Assembly (NCBI RefSeq): GCF_000987765.1
Contig: NZ_LAHP01000004.1
Location: 62,001 to 126,000 of the forward strand
Direction: 5' to 3'
From: Arsukibacterium sp. MJ3
Lineage (GTDB): Bacteria > Pseudomonadota > Gammaproteobacteria > Enterobacterales > Alteromonadaceae
DNA length: 64,000 nucleotides
Shown: positions 41,631 to 50,814 of the stretch, in pieces
Position numbering within the stretch: position 1 is the stretch's first letter
Layout of the letters: the number at the start of each line of letters is the position of its first letter
The notes under the pieces: generated by a model
Seen by the model: the letters and a program-made list of their open reading frames with translations, nothing else
What the model was told of the DNA's origin: nothing
Database searches by the model: none
Position numbers and translations under genes: made by a program

Positions 41631-42451
41631 ATAAACCAACCGATCGTAGTTTTGACGGTATTGCCGTAAAATTTAAGCATAATATTTATCAAAGTACTAA
41701 AGGTGCTATTCGCCAGCAAGTGTTACTGCGCGATTTAATGGCCTTGCCACTGTTACAGTTACCTTGCGAGGTGTTAGATGTTGGTGCCGGTCAGGGTCAG
41801 ATCAGTTTGGCATTAGCAACCATGGGCCATAAGGTGCATTTAACGGATATTTCTGCTGATATGCTGGCAATGGCCGCTGAGGCGGCGACTGCAGCCGGTT
41901 TGCCGATAACCGGCGCCGCCGCGAGGCTCAGTTTCACAAAGATTAGTTTGTCACAGCTTAGTATAGCTCAGTCTGGTGTGGCTGGGTCTGGCGCGACATT
42001 GTCGCAGCAATATCCGCTGGTACTTTGCCATGCCATGCTGGAGTGGTTGGCGGAGCCAGAAGTTGCACTGCAGCAACTAAGCCAGCTGGTTGCCGCGGGG
42101 GGGGTACTGTCGTTAATGTTTTATAATAAAGATGCTAAACGTTTTAGTAATATTTTGTATGGTAATTTCGATTATGTCGCGGCTGATTTTAAGGTAAAAA
42201 AGAAAGTCAGTTTAAGCCCACAAAACCCCATCGAGCCGCAGTGGGTTAACCAGTGGTATCAGCAGGCAGGCTTTACCTTACTGACAAAAACCGGCGTGCG
42301 CTGCTTTCACGATTATTTGCGTGAACGCAGTATGCAGCAAAGCCATTTTCAGCAGTTGCTAGCAATGGAGCTGGCGTATAATCAACAAGAGCCGTATGCA
42401 TCGCTTGGCCGTTACACCCACTTGGTGTTGCAGAAAAACCCGTTAGCGTAG
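41627..42451 (+). CDS. cmoM: tRNA 5-carboxymethoxyuridine methyltransferase CmoM
   Basis: A 274-residue SAM-dependent methyltransferase (formerly SmtA) that methylates cmo5U34 in wobble-decoding tRNAs. The SAM loop VLDVGAGQGQ is at 49-58, preceded by DRSFDGIAVKFKHNIYQSTKGAIR, a stretch conserved in CmoM. Relative to E. coli it has extra residues at about 97-118 (low-complexity Ser/Ala/Gly). A run of eight G residues (42097-42104) inside the gene is a potential slippage or sequencing-error site; the frame reads through it normally. Coupled to ybgI by the ATGA overlap. Confidence 0.9.
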   Translation: MNKPTDRSFDGIAVKFKHNIYQSTKGAIRQQVLLRDLMALPLLQLPCEVLDVGAGQGQISLALATMGHKVHLTDISADMLAMAAEAATAAGLPITGAAARLSFTKISLSQLSIAQSGVAGSGATLSQQYPLVLCHAMLEWLAEPEVALQQLSQLVAAGGVLSLMFYNKDAKRFSNILYGNFDYVAADFKVKKKVSLSPQNPIEPQWVNQWYQQAGFTLLTKTGVRCFHDYLRERSMQQSHFQQLLAMELAYNQQEPYASLGRYTHLVLQKNPLA

Positions 42452-42453
42452 GC

Positions 42454-45400
42454 TTAATCAAATTCGAAGCGATACAGTAAGTCTACAGCGTTATCTAAAC
42501 CGGATACTGCCTCTAAATACAAACTTTGCATTAGCCGGTAGCGCAGGGTAAAAACGCCAATAGGCTCAAAAATACCGATACCATATTTTATTTGCAGATC
42601 TCGGTTTAAATAACCACTAACGGTTACCTGTGAGCTGTCTCCCGCGCCGGCGGTATCAAGTGTTAAATCACGCACCCCAAAGGCCTCGCCTATTTCACCG
42701 ACTAAACTGCCACTTGAAGCAATGCTCATGCCAATAAGGCTGGTAGTAACCGCATTGGCGGCGCTACCAGATTCACTGTCCAAATCTCGGCCTACCAGCA
42801 AATATGACAATGCATTGGCTTGCGGCATCGCTGGCTCTGAAAAAATAGTAATTTGTGGCCGGTCTGCCGGTCCAATAACCCGGATCCCCGCTACCACACT
42901 ATCTTCCATATTAGCGGGGTTACGAATAGCTTCAATATTAAGATAGGGCTGATCTGGCGGGCCGCTAAAATTCATTTTGCCTTTGCGGATTAATAAATCC
43001 TGGCCGTATGAGCGAAAAGTACCGTCAATCAGCCGGACTTCTCCATTAACGGTTTGCCGGTTTTTCCGTTGTTGAACTTGCAAGCTGCCTCGAAGCAATG
43101 TTTGTAAACCAAAAGCGTCTAATGCCACTTTATCACCCAGCATTACCCGGATATTTGCCTCCACCGGGATCGCCATCGCCTGCTGCTCAGCGACAGGCTG
43201 GCCTTTAGTATTAAGAATAACCGTGTCGTTCGAGACACCAATGGCATTTTGTGGTAAAGCATCAATGCTAAGCTTGGCACTGGGAATAGTGATATCACCG
43301 GTTACTTTGGTTAGCTTAGGGCTGGCCGATATATTGATATCAGGTTTAATGTTTATCCGGCCTTGTGGGATTTGTATTTTTAGCTGATCGCCAACAATCG
43401 CCAGGTTGGCCCGCCAGTCGTCCAGTTGTTGCCAGTCTGCCTGGCCTTTTAACGTTAGTTTACCGTCTGCCGTATCGATGTTTCCCTGTAAATCAGCTTG
43501 CTCACCCTTAAAATTTAAGCTTAACGCGCCATCATTAATGTCGGTTGGGGCTAATTTACCTTTTACTCGTAGTTGCTGCAGTTGTAATTGTCCAGCCAGT
43601 AGTGGGTTTTCCAGGCTGCCCTCGGCGGTAATATCTGCACTTAGTACCCCGGCTAACTCGCTATATTCGTCCAGCAAAGGTTGTAAAAATGCCAGGGTAA
43701 AGTCAGTAAGTTGCAAGCTGGCGTTAAATGGCCGTTGCGGTGCGGTAATATCGGCAATGCTTAATGTGCCGGTTAATTGGGCGTGCTCATTTAAGCTTGT
43801 TTGCAGATCAGCATTGAGCTGCTGCTCTTTAACCCGGGCACTAAATGTAAAGGTTTGCCATTGTAATGAAATGGGCGGCGCAGTTTGCCGAGTTACGGCG
43901 CCGGCATTGCTTTTAATGTCGAGCACTATAAACGGGCTTTGACCTTGCTGCCACAAGACATTAGCGCTGGCATGTAATTCGCCTGTTAAGTTGGTGCCAA
44001 GCGGCATAAACGCATCCAGACTAGCCAGATTTAATTGTTGTAATTCAAGCTGAGCGGCAATTTTTTCGGGACTTAAGCTGGCGTTATCTGTTAAACACAA
44101 TGAGCTGATGCTATGTGTCCAGCAATGCTGGCTTAACGTTAGTAGCTGTGTCTTGGGTAAGTACACTACGTCTACGGCTTGTTGTAATTGCCAGCTACCT
44201 AACGGGCTGCCAATATCTGCACTACTTAATTGGCCTTGCCAGCGGTGACGCTGAGTTAATTTCCCGTTAAGCTGCAGCGTTATATCCGACAGCGTCGATT
44301 GTAATTCCAGGTTAAGCGAATGTTGGTTTTCGCTGCCAGAGCCAGAAACGGTTAACTGCTCTAATTGATACTCCTGCCAACGGCCATTGTTGGCACTAAG
44401 CGCAATATTAGCCTGTATTACGTCGCTTAACTGCAAAGTAGCATCAAGCGTTAATGCTGCCAGGCGGCTGTCGGCATAACGTAAATCAGTGGCGCTGAGT
44501 GTTGCTTTAATATCCGGTTGCTGCTGCTCGCCACGAATAGTGATATCAGCATTGATAACACCACTTGCATCTGGCACGCTGCTAGCCAAATCAGCAATGG
44601 CGACTTTAGCATCTAATTGCCACTGCTTGGCCAGTGAGCCGCTGACACTAATCTGGTTGTTTCCGTGTTGTAGCAGCAATTGCTTACTGTTGAATTGATA
44701 TGTGCCGGATGGCTGAGCAAAGCTCGCGCTAACATCGCCGCTGATATTAACCTTTTCGTCCCGCAAACTACCCGTTATGGCTAGCTCAGTTAATGCGGTT
44801 TGCCAACTGCCATCCTTGCCCAATGTGCCTTGGTTGCTTAGCTTGCCATTTAATTCACCGCTAAATTCGTTGTTAAGCTCAGGCCAGAATAACCCCGGCT
44901 GAATAGTGTTTAGAGTAAGCGTTGTTTGCCAGTTTATTGGCATGGCAAGCGTAGCGTTACCATTGCCAGTAAAACTGCCGCCAAGTGTGTCAGCGATATA
45001 ACTATTCAGTATTAAGGTCGATTCGGCCAGTTGGTACTGGCCTTTTGCGCGTAAATTAATCAGTGGCAATTTGCTGCTAGCAATACCGCCGTCAAGCTCA
45101 AATGTCAGCTGCTGCAAATTGCCGCTGGCCGAGAGTGCACCGGCGCTTATTTGCAAGGGGGCGTTAAGATCAGGCATTGGCCAGGTTACTGGCTGATAGT
45201 TAAGTGTAACCGAAAGTGGTAAATCAGCTGCAAGCAGCTCGAAATTACCATCCAGAGTAGCATTCAACAAACCTTGAGCTCGGGCGGTGAGGGCTAAATT
45301 AGCTAAGCTACCACTGAGGCTGATATTAAGTTGTTGCTCAGTAAACGGCGGTGGTATAAACACAGTGCTAATTCGGGCACGCAGCGGATAATTATCTTGC

Positions 45401-46119
45401 ATGGTCAGTTCGGCTGTAGCGCTAATGTTGGCTAACGGGTGGCTGGCCTGAAAATCCAGTAAGCGGATCTGCTGACCGCGGGCTTGTAAGCTAAAATTGA
45501 TCTCCGGTAACGGCGTTTGCGTAGCTTGCTGAACAATACTTGCTTCTGTCAGAGTAAAGCCATTTATAAAAACGGAGATGGGCAGGGTAATGTTTGGCAG
45601 CACCGGCGGCTGATAACGAAAGGGTTCTGTTGATATGGGTTCGCTTACCGCCAGCTCAATTTGTAGTTGTTGTAACTGGCTGTCGTTAAGCTGTAGCTGA
45701 CGACCCCACGCGTCTATTGCAGTAGTGAAACGCTTAAAGTGCAGTGTATTTTGAGCAAGCTGTACGGTGGTATCGCTAAGCGTTAATGCGGATACACACA
45801 CTTTAAGCTGAAAAAAGCAGCTGTTATTGATATCGAGTTCAAGCTGCCCCAGTTGTAATGTATTCGCTTCATCTTGCCAGCTAACATTACTAAGCTGCAT
45901 GCCACCGAGCACACTGCCGCTGTGCTGGCCGACCGAGAGTTCTGGTACATATTTTTGGCCCAGCCAAAGGCTAAAGGTTAAACCCGGGCTGCTGTAAAGC
46001 CACACCACCAGCAATAACATGATTAATAGTAGCGGCAGTACTAGGGCCCAGTTCAGCCATTTTAAGATTTTTTTAAGCAGGCTTTTTTTATTAGGTTGTG
46101 CGGATAACGCTTGACTCAT
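42454..46119 (-). CDS. tamB: Translocation and assembly module subunit TamB
   Basis: A 1221-residue envelope-spanning AsmA-like protein. One N-terminal inner-membrane helix (about 23-48) is followed by a very long beta-taco of amphipathic strands and the C-terminal DUF490 domain (about 880-1221), which contacts TamA and ends in Phe-Asp. With TamA it is implicated in outer-membrane protein insertion and in moving phospholipids to the outer membrane. The start overlaps the tamA stop by four bases, and the protein ends two bases from the convergent cmoM gene. Confidence 0.94.
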   Translation of the reverse strand: MSQALSAQPNKKSLLKKILKWLNWALVLPLLLIMLLLVVWLYSSPGLTFSLWLGQKYVPELSVGQHSGSVLGGMQLSNVSWQDEANTLQLGQLELDINNSCFFQLKVCVSALTLSDTTVQLAQNTLHFKRFTTAIDAWGRQLQLNDSQLQQLQIELAVSEPISTEPFRYQPPVLPNITLPISVFINGFTLTEASIVQQATQTPLPEINFSLQARGQQIRLLDFQASHPLANISATAELTMQDNYPLRARISTVFIPPPFTEQQLNISLSGSLANLALTARAQGLLNATLDGNFELLAADLPLSVTLNYQPVTWPMPDLNAPLQISAGALSASGNLQQLTFELDGGIASSKLPLINLRAKGQYQLAESTLILNSYIADTLGGSFTGNGNATLAMPINWQTTLTLNTIQPGLFWPELNNEFSGELNGKLSNQGTLGKDGSWQTALTELAITGSLRDEKVNISGDVSASFAQPSGTYQFNSKQLLLQHGNNQISVSGSLAKQWQLDAKVAIADLASSVPDASGVINADITIRGEQQQPDIKATLSATDLRYADSRLAALTLDATLQLSDVIQANIALSANNGRWQEYQLEQLTVSGSGSENQHSLNLELQSTLSDITLQLNGKLTQRHRWQGQLSSADIGSPLGSWQLQQAVDVVYLPKTQLLTLSQHCWTHSISSLCLTDNASLSPEKIAAQLELQQLNLASLDAFMPLGTNLTGELHASANVLWQQGQSPFIVLDIKSNAGAVTRQTAPPISLQWQTFTFSARVKEQQLNADLQTSLNEHAQLTGTLSIADITAPQRPFNASLQLTDFTLAFLQPLLDEYSELAGVLSADITAEGSLENPLLAGQLQLQQLRVKGKLAPTDINDGALSLNFKGEQADLQGNIDTADGKLTLKGQADWQQLDDWRANLAIVGDQLKIQIPQGRINIKPDINISASPKLTKVTGDITIPSAKLSIDALPQNAIGVSNDTVILNTKGQPVAEQQAMAIPVEANIRVMLGDKVALDAFGLQTLLRGSLQVQQRKNRQTVNGEVRLIDGTFRSYGQDLLIRKGKMNFSGPPDQPYLNIEAIRNPANMEDSVVAGIRVIGPADRPQITIFSEPAMPQANALSYLLVGRDLDSESGSAANAVTTSLIGMSIASSGSLVGEIGEAFGVRDLTLDTAGAGDSSQVTVSGYLNRDLQIKYGIGIFEPIGVFTLRYRLMQSLYLEAVSGLDNAVDLLYRFEFD

Positions 46120-47837
46120 AGCTCTGGCCCCAGCGAAAAGTGAATTTGGAAAGCTTTGCCTTCACCATTATCCAGACCATAGCCAACATCAAGCCTAACA
46201 GGGCCAACCGGTGAGGCCCAGCGCACGCCCAAACCAATACCCCGCTTAAACTCCGGACTGTCATTCCAGGCGCTGCCGTAGTCAAAAAAGCTGGCCAACC
46301 ACCAGTTACCACGTACCCGGTATTGATACTCCACCGAAGCAGTTGCCATATAACGACCACCCACAAATTCGGTGTTCTCGTCTTGTATTGGTAGAGATTC
46401 GTAATCATAACCACGCAGGTTATTGTCGCCCCCCGCAAAAAAGCGCAGCGACAGTGGCAAATCCTTCAAGGCTGCACCAACTACCGCGCCTGCATCAAGC
46501 CGGGTAACAACACGATGATTCTGCTGATAACTGCCAATCCAACCGGCACGACCTCGCAACCTGACAAAATTTAAATCTGAGCCCCAGTTTTTGTCTGACA
46601 CTTCTACAGACACTAATAACCTGTCTGCTGAACGTGGCATGTAGCCGGCAGACTGGCGCAGACGATTATAACTAAGGCCAGGCATCAGAATATTGCTGGT
46701 ATTGCGTTGCTCAAATTCAGTTGCTTCTTCGTATAACCAGCGTATCGACGCCATGCGATACCATTCACTGGGTAGCAGCCAATGCCGTTCGGCCGCCAGA
46801 TTAGACATTTTTGAGCGTATATTATCTTGCTGCGTAAAGTCCTTTAAACCAAAACCATACTGAAACTGATAAAAGTCGGTAGCCGCGTCTTGCAGCGGCA
46901 TTTTGTAACTGCCTTCAATGGTTTGTTCTGCGGTGGATACTGTTGTTTTAACATTCAGGCTGTGGCCGCGATCATTAAGCCATGGTTTTAACCAGTTTAC
47001 TTTTAAGCGTGGCCCTACTTCATCGGAGTAACCAATACCGGTTTCGACACTGTTGCGCAAGCGGGGCTCTAATTTAACGACAATTGGCAGGGTAAAATCA
47101 GCAATGTTTTCAGTATCGCCCGCTATTGAAATAGACGAGAACCAGTTGGTGTTGGCCAGAGCTTGATTAAACTCGCCCAGTTCACTGGCTAAATAAGGGG
47201 TATTGGGCTGAAAAGGTACCAGCGACTGCAGCCATTCATCACGGATCTGCTGGCCACTGAACAGCACTTCACCAAATTGATAGCGGTTGCCGCTGGCAAA
47301 GTGCAAATGAATATTGGCCTGGTAACGTTCGGGTATAATTTCTAATCGACTAAGGCTAAAATCGGCATCAAAATACCCCTTTCGCAGCGCCAGACTGCGC
47401 AACTCGTTTTTTAAGGTATCATATTTGCCATGATGGATAATATCGCCGACCTTAGGCGCATTTCGTTCCATTAGTTGTAAAAACTGACTATCTGTTGCGG
47501 CATCGCCAATGAGCTGGATATCAGTGATATTAATGCGGGTTGGTTCGCCTGCCATTACTGTAACGTGTAAAGTACTACGATTTTTCCCAGCTATTAACTC
47601 AAATTCGACTTCACTGTGATAATAGCCTAAAGCTTGTAATGCTGTTTCAATATCTTGCTGAAGACGGGCTTGAAAACGCAGTGAGCCTGAAATGTCTGCA
47701 GCGCTATATTGTTCAATAAAAATACTGACATTTTTTTCCAGTTCGCCATCAAGTCCTTTTAAACGCAGGCTGGTGTTGGCTGCAACACTAAAGCTGCTAA
47801 GGAGTAAAATACTGAGTAAGTTTCGAAATAGTGACAT
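46116..47837 (-). CDS. tamA: Translocation and assembly module subunit TamA
   Basis: A 573-residue outer-membrane protein of the Omp85 family from the ATG at 47837, which gives a proper signal peptide (SLFRNLLSILLLSSFSVAA). Three POTRA domains (about 22-255) precede a 16-strand barrel. The conserved barrel-loop motif is visible in FFAGGDNNLRGYDYESL, and VGPVRLDVGYGLD lies near the end. The upstream frame adds nine unlikely residues. It pairs with tamB through a four-base overlap. Confidence 0.95.
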   Translation of the reverse strand: MSLFRNLLSILLLSSFSVAANTSLRLKGLDGELEKNVSIFIEQYSAADISGSLRFQARLQQDIETALQALGYYHSEVEFELIAGKNRSTLHVTVMAGEPTRINITDIQLIGDAATDSQFLQLMERNAPKVGDIIHHGKYDTLKNELRSLALRKGYFDADFSLSRLEIIPERYQANIHLHFASGNRYQFGEVLFSGQQIRDEWLQSLVPFQPNTPYLASELGEFNQALANTNWFSSISIAGDTENIADFTLPIVVKLEPRLRNSVETGIGYSDEVGPRLKVNWLKPWLNDRGHSLNVKTTVSTAEQTIEGSYKMPLQDAATDFYQFQYGFGLKDFTQQDNIRSKMSNLAAERHWLLPSEWYRMASIRWLYEEATEFEQRNTSNILMPGLSYNRLRQSAGYMPRSADRLLVSVEVSDKNWGSDLNFVRLRGRAGWIGSYQQNHRVVTRLDAGAVVGAALKDLPLSLRFFAGGDNNLRGYDYESLPIQDENTEFVGGRYMATASVEYQYRVRGNWWLASFFDYGSAWNDSPEFKRGIGLGVRWASPVGPVRLDVGYGLDNGEGKAFQIHFSLGPEL

Positions 47838-48147
47838 GTGGCTGGTGTGGTTTCCTGTTGGCAATATATAAATTTATTGAACGATTGCTGTTATATTATG
47901 ACGTACAACAAACCGCAGTGTATAGCAGCTTTACTGGATCCTAGCTTAACGAGGCTCAGATGCAACTCAGTTTGTTGTATGGCAAACGCACTTGTTAACA
48001 GATAAATGTAATGCACTAAACGCAAAGCGTATTTTTCGTTATACTAAGCCCCAGACAAAGCCGAAGATGGCAAGACCTGTTAGTAAGCAGACCATGTCAT
48101 ACTACAAGCTGATAATAAGATCGTCGTGACCGCAAAGGTGTAATGTA
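47838..48147. other. Divergent intergenic region between tamA and the KAS III-like gene
   Basis: About 310 bases without a credible gene. A TATACT (48040-48045) on the plus strand could be a -10 for the KAS III-like gene, but its -35 is poor. AT-rich stretches near 47865-47900 may hold the tamA promoter. An AAAGGTG ribosome site precedes 48148. Confidence 0.4.
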
Positions 48148-49266
48148 ATGCAAAATATTGTAATTAGTGGTTCAGGGTTATTTACGCCCAGCGCAACCAT
48201 CAGCAACGAAGAGTTGGTAGCCAGCTTTAATCAATATGTCGATTTGTTTAATCAGCACAATGCCGAGCAAATCAGCGCTGGCCAATGCGACGCGCTAGAA
48301 TACTCCAGCTGCGAATTTATTGAAAAAGCCTCAGGTATTAAATCTCGCCACGTTTTGTATAAAGAGGGCATTCTTGATCCGGCTATTATGCACCCGGTGT
48401 TTGAGAAACGTGACGAAGCAACTCCGCCGGAAATGGTTGAAATGGCGCTTGTTGCCGCAAAAGAAGCGATGGAGCAGGCTAACAAAACGGCGGCAGACAT
48501 TGATTTAATTATTTGCGCTGCCTCAAATATACAGCGCCCATATCCGGCATTATCGATTGAACTACAACAGTTACTGGGTGTTACTGGCTATGCCTTTGAC
48601 ATGAATGTTGCCTGCTCATCGGCCACTTTTGCTATTAGCAATGCTGTCAATGCCATTCGGGGCGGTACTGCAAGAGTGGTGTTGGTGGTAAACCCTGAAT
48701 TTGCGTCACCTCAGGTTGATTATAAAAACCGGGACAGTCACTTTATTTTTGGCGATGTCTGTACTGCAACTATTATTGAAGCACAGAGCAGTTGCAACGC
48801 CGATAATGCGTTTAAAATTTTGGGCATGCGCCTTAAAACCAGTTTTTCTAATAACATTCGCTGTGATATTGGTTATACCGAACATTGTTTTGCAGAGACC
48901 GATCCTAAAGTTGCGTTTTTTAAGCAGCAGGGTCGCAAGGTATTCAAAGAGTTGTTACCGATTGTGGCTGAGGTGATTCAAGCTGAGATGGCGGCACTTG
49001 ATATAAGCCCTGATCAGTTAAAACGCTTGTGGCTGCATCAGGCCAATATAAATATGAATGTTTTCGCGGCGAAAAAAATTCTGGGCCGAGATCCGTTACC
49101 TGAAGAAGCTCCCCTGGTGCTGGATAGTTATGCAAATACGGCGTCAGCCGGTTCTATTATTGCCTTTCATAAACACAAAACCGGTCTTAACGCTGGCGAC
49201 AAAGCGGTACTTTGCTCATTTGGTGCCGGTTATTCGGTAGGGTGTCTGCTGCTGGAACGTTGTTAA
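48148..49266 (+). CDS. 3-oxoacyl-ACP synthase III (FabH-like) family protein
   Basis: A 372-residue thiolase-fold condensing enzyme. The KAS III triad is visible: Cys156 in DMNVACSSATF, His297 in LWLHQANINMN and Asn330 in SYANTASAGS. It is about 55 residues longer than housekeeping FabH, with an insertion around 30-90 (VDLFNQHNAEQISAG, then KEGILDPAIMHP), and lacks the usual fab gene neighbours. This points to a secondary KAS III that starts or extends special acyl chains, as in the long FabH-like proteins of Shewanella and Pseudomonas relatives. Substrate is unknown. Confidence 0.82.
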   Translation: MQNIVISGSGLFTPSATISNEELVASFNQYVDLFNQHNAEQISAGQCDALEYSSCEFIEKASGIKSRHVLYKEGILDPAIMHPVFEKRDEATPPEMVEMALVAAKEAMEQANKTAADIDLIICAASNIQRPYPALSIELQQLLGVTGYAFDMNVACSSATFAISNAVNAIRGGTARVVLVVNPEFASPQVDYKNRDSHFIFGDVCTATIIEAQSSCNADNAFKILGMRLKTSFSNNIRCDIGYTEHCFAETDPKVAFFKQQGRKVFKELLPIVAEVIQAEMAALDISPDQLKRLWLHQANINMNVFAAKKILGRDPLPEEAPLVLDSYANTASAGSIIAFHKHKTGLNAGDKAVLCSFGAGYSVGCLLLERC

Positions 49267-49547
49267 ATCAGCGTTTACCGTCCGCTGTTTGTAACAAAAT
49301 ATTACACTGTGTCTTGGTATATCACGGTGCCTATTTGTTAGAAAAATAAAAGCAGGGGCGCATTACAACATGACAACGCTTGATGGCTATGGCCTGGAGC
49401 TGAGTAAGCTGTTTTTCTTATGGCGGTTAATCGGGTTAACAGGCTAAAGTAGTAGCTTAATCGAGATACAAAGATTAACAGTCGTGATAATACAATGGCA
49501 GCTGCAGTCATTAAGATATGGATAGTTTATTTACAGGTGGATAAGTC

Positions 49548-50813
49548 ATGTCGTCTTTTTTTGTAAGAGTAATACTACCCGTACTGGTTGTCGTGGTAGC
49601 CATTGTTGCTGCCGTAGGCTTAGCTAAGTTACGCCAGCCGCCAGAGAAGAATGAAGAGAGCAGGCCTGCTATCTTGGTTAATGTGGCACAGATTGTCCCC
49701 GACAACGTCATTTACAAGATCACCTCACAAGGCATGGTTACGCCAAAATTGGAAACCAGCCTGATTTCAGAAGTGAACGGTCGAATTGAGATGGTGGCGG
49801 AACAATTTGTGGCGGGTGGTTTTTTTCGTCAGGGCGACTTATTAATTAAAGTTGAGCAAAGTGACTATTTAACCAATGTTAAAGCGGCTCAGGCGTCATT
49901 TGCCAATACGCAGGCAATGTTGGCCGAAGAAAAAGCCCGGGTAAAAGTGGCAGAAGAAGAATGGCGTTCCTTTACTGATGGTAGTGCGCCGGCGCTCGGT
50001 TTACGGCAACCGCAATTAGCCAGTGCTTTAGCCAATGTGCAGTCGGCAGAAGCCGAGCTGGAGCGAGCAAGACGTGACTTAGCTCGTACTGAAATTCGTG
50101 CACCTTATGATGGCATGGTGCGCAGTCGGGCTGCTAACCTGGGCCAATTTATTAGCCGTGGCACGGTGCTTGGTTCTGTGGTTGGTACTGAAGTGGCTGA
50201 AATTCGCCTGCCATTAACCGACACCGATATGGCGTTTTTAACCCTGTCAGATCAGGTTGGTGCAGCAAAAACGCAGCGTAATCAGGTAACTCTAAGTAGT
50301 TCTGTAGCCGGGCAGCAATTATCCTGGCCCGCTACCCTGGTCAGAACTGAGGGCATACTGGATCAACGCAGCCGGGTAATTTATGCGGTTGCTGAAGTGC
50401 TGGACCCTTACCAGCGTAATAACCCCGGGCAGCAAAACCAGCCTCAAGCCAGCACGTCGCAGCAGGTGTTGAATTTTGGCCGTTTTGTCGCAGCGAGTAT
50501 CGTTGGTACCCAGGCAGAACAGGTGGTAAAAATTTCCCGGCATTTACTGCTGCCGGCTAATCAGGTTTTGGTGGTAAGTAACGATAATACATTGCAGTTT
50601 CGTCAGGTAACGGTAGACCGGGCTACTGCCGAATTTGCTTATATTGAAACTGGTTTAGAGGCAACTGACCAACTGGTGTTATCGGCAATATCCAACCCAT
50701 TAGCCGGCACAGTAGTGCGCGTTGCTGGTGCGGTAACTGAAGCTGAACAGCCAGAAACACCATTGGCGGATGCCGCTGCATCGCTGCCTGCTGAAAAAGT
50801 AGAGGCGCAATAA
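49548..50813 (+). CDS. RND efflux periplasmic adaptor (membrane fusion protein)
   Basis: A 421-residue HlyD/AcrA-type adaptor that links an inner-membrane pump to an outer-membrane channel. It is anchored by an N-terminal helix (about 7-28) rather than a lipid. Lipoyl halves flank a helical hairpin (about 100-175, with LARTEIRAPYDGMV), followed by the beta-barrel and membrane-proximal domains. The ATG follows an AGGTGGA stretch. The permease gene starts one base after its stop. No outer-membrane factor gene is adjacent, so a TolC from elsewhere is presumably shared. Confidence 0.92.
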   Translation: MSSFFVRVILPVLVVVVAIVAAVGLAKLRQPPEKNEESRPAILVNVAQIVPDNVIYKITSQGMVTPKLETSLISEVNGRIEMVAEQFVAGGFFRQGDLLIKVEQSDYLTNVKAAQASFANTQAMLAEEKARVKVAEEEWRSFTDGSAPALGLRQPQLASALANVQSAEAELERARRDLARTEIRAPYDGMVRSRAANLGQFISRGTVLGSVVGTEVAEIRLPLTDTDMAFLTLSDQVGAAKTQRNQVTLSSSVAGQQLSWPATLVRTEGILDQRSRVIYAVAEVLDPYQRNNPGQQNQPQASTSQQVLNFGRFVAASIVGTQAEQVVKISRHLLLPANQVLVVSNDNTLQFRQVTVDRATAEFAYIETGLEATDQLVLSAISNPLAGTVVRVAGAVTEAEQPETPLADAAASLPAEKVEAQ

Positions 50814-50814
50814 T

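Noticed and set aside
43406..43942. A 178-codon plus-strand ORF inside tamB
   Set aside because: Its product is Ser/Cys/Pro-rich with no domain, and it lies wholly antisense to well-supported tamB.
49370..49447. A 25-codon ORF (MTTLDGYGLELS...) between the KAS III-like gene and the RND adaptor
   Set aside because: No convincing ribosome site and no recognisable feature; likely chance in a 281-base spacer.
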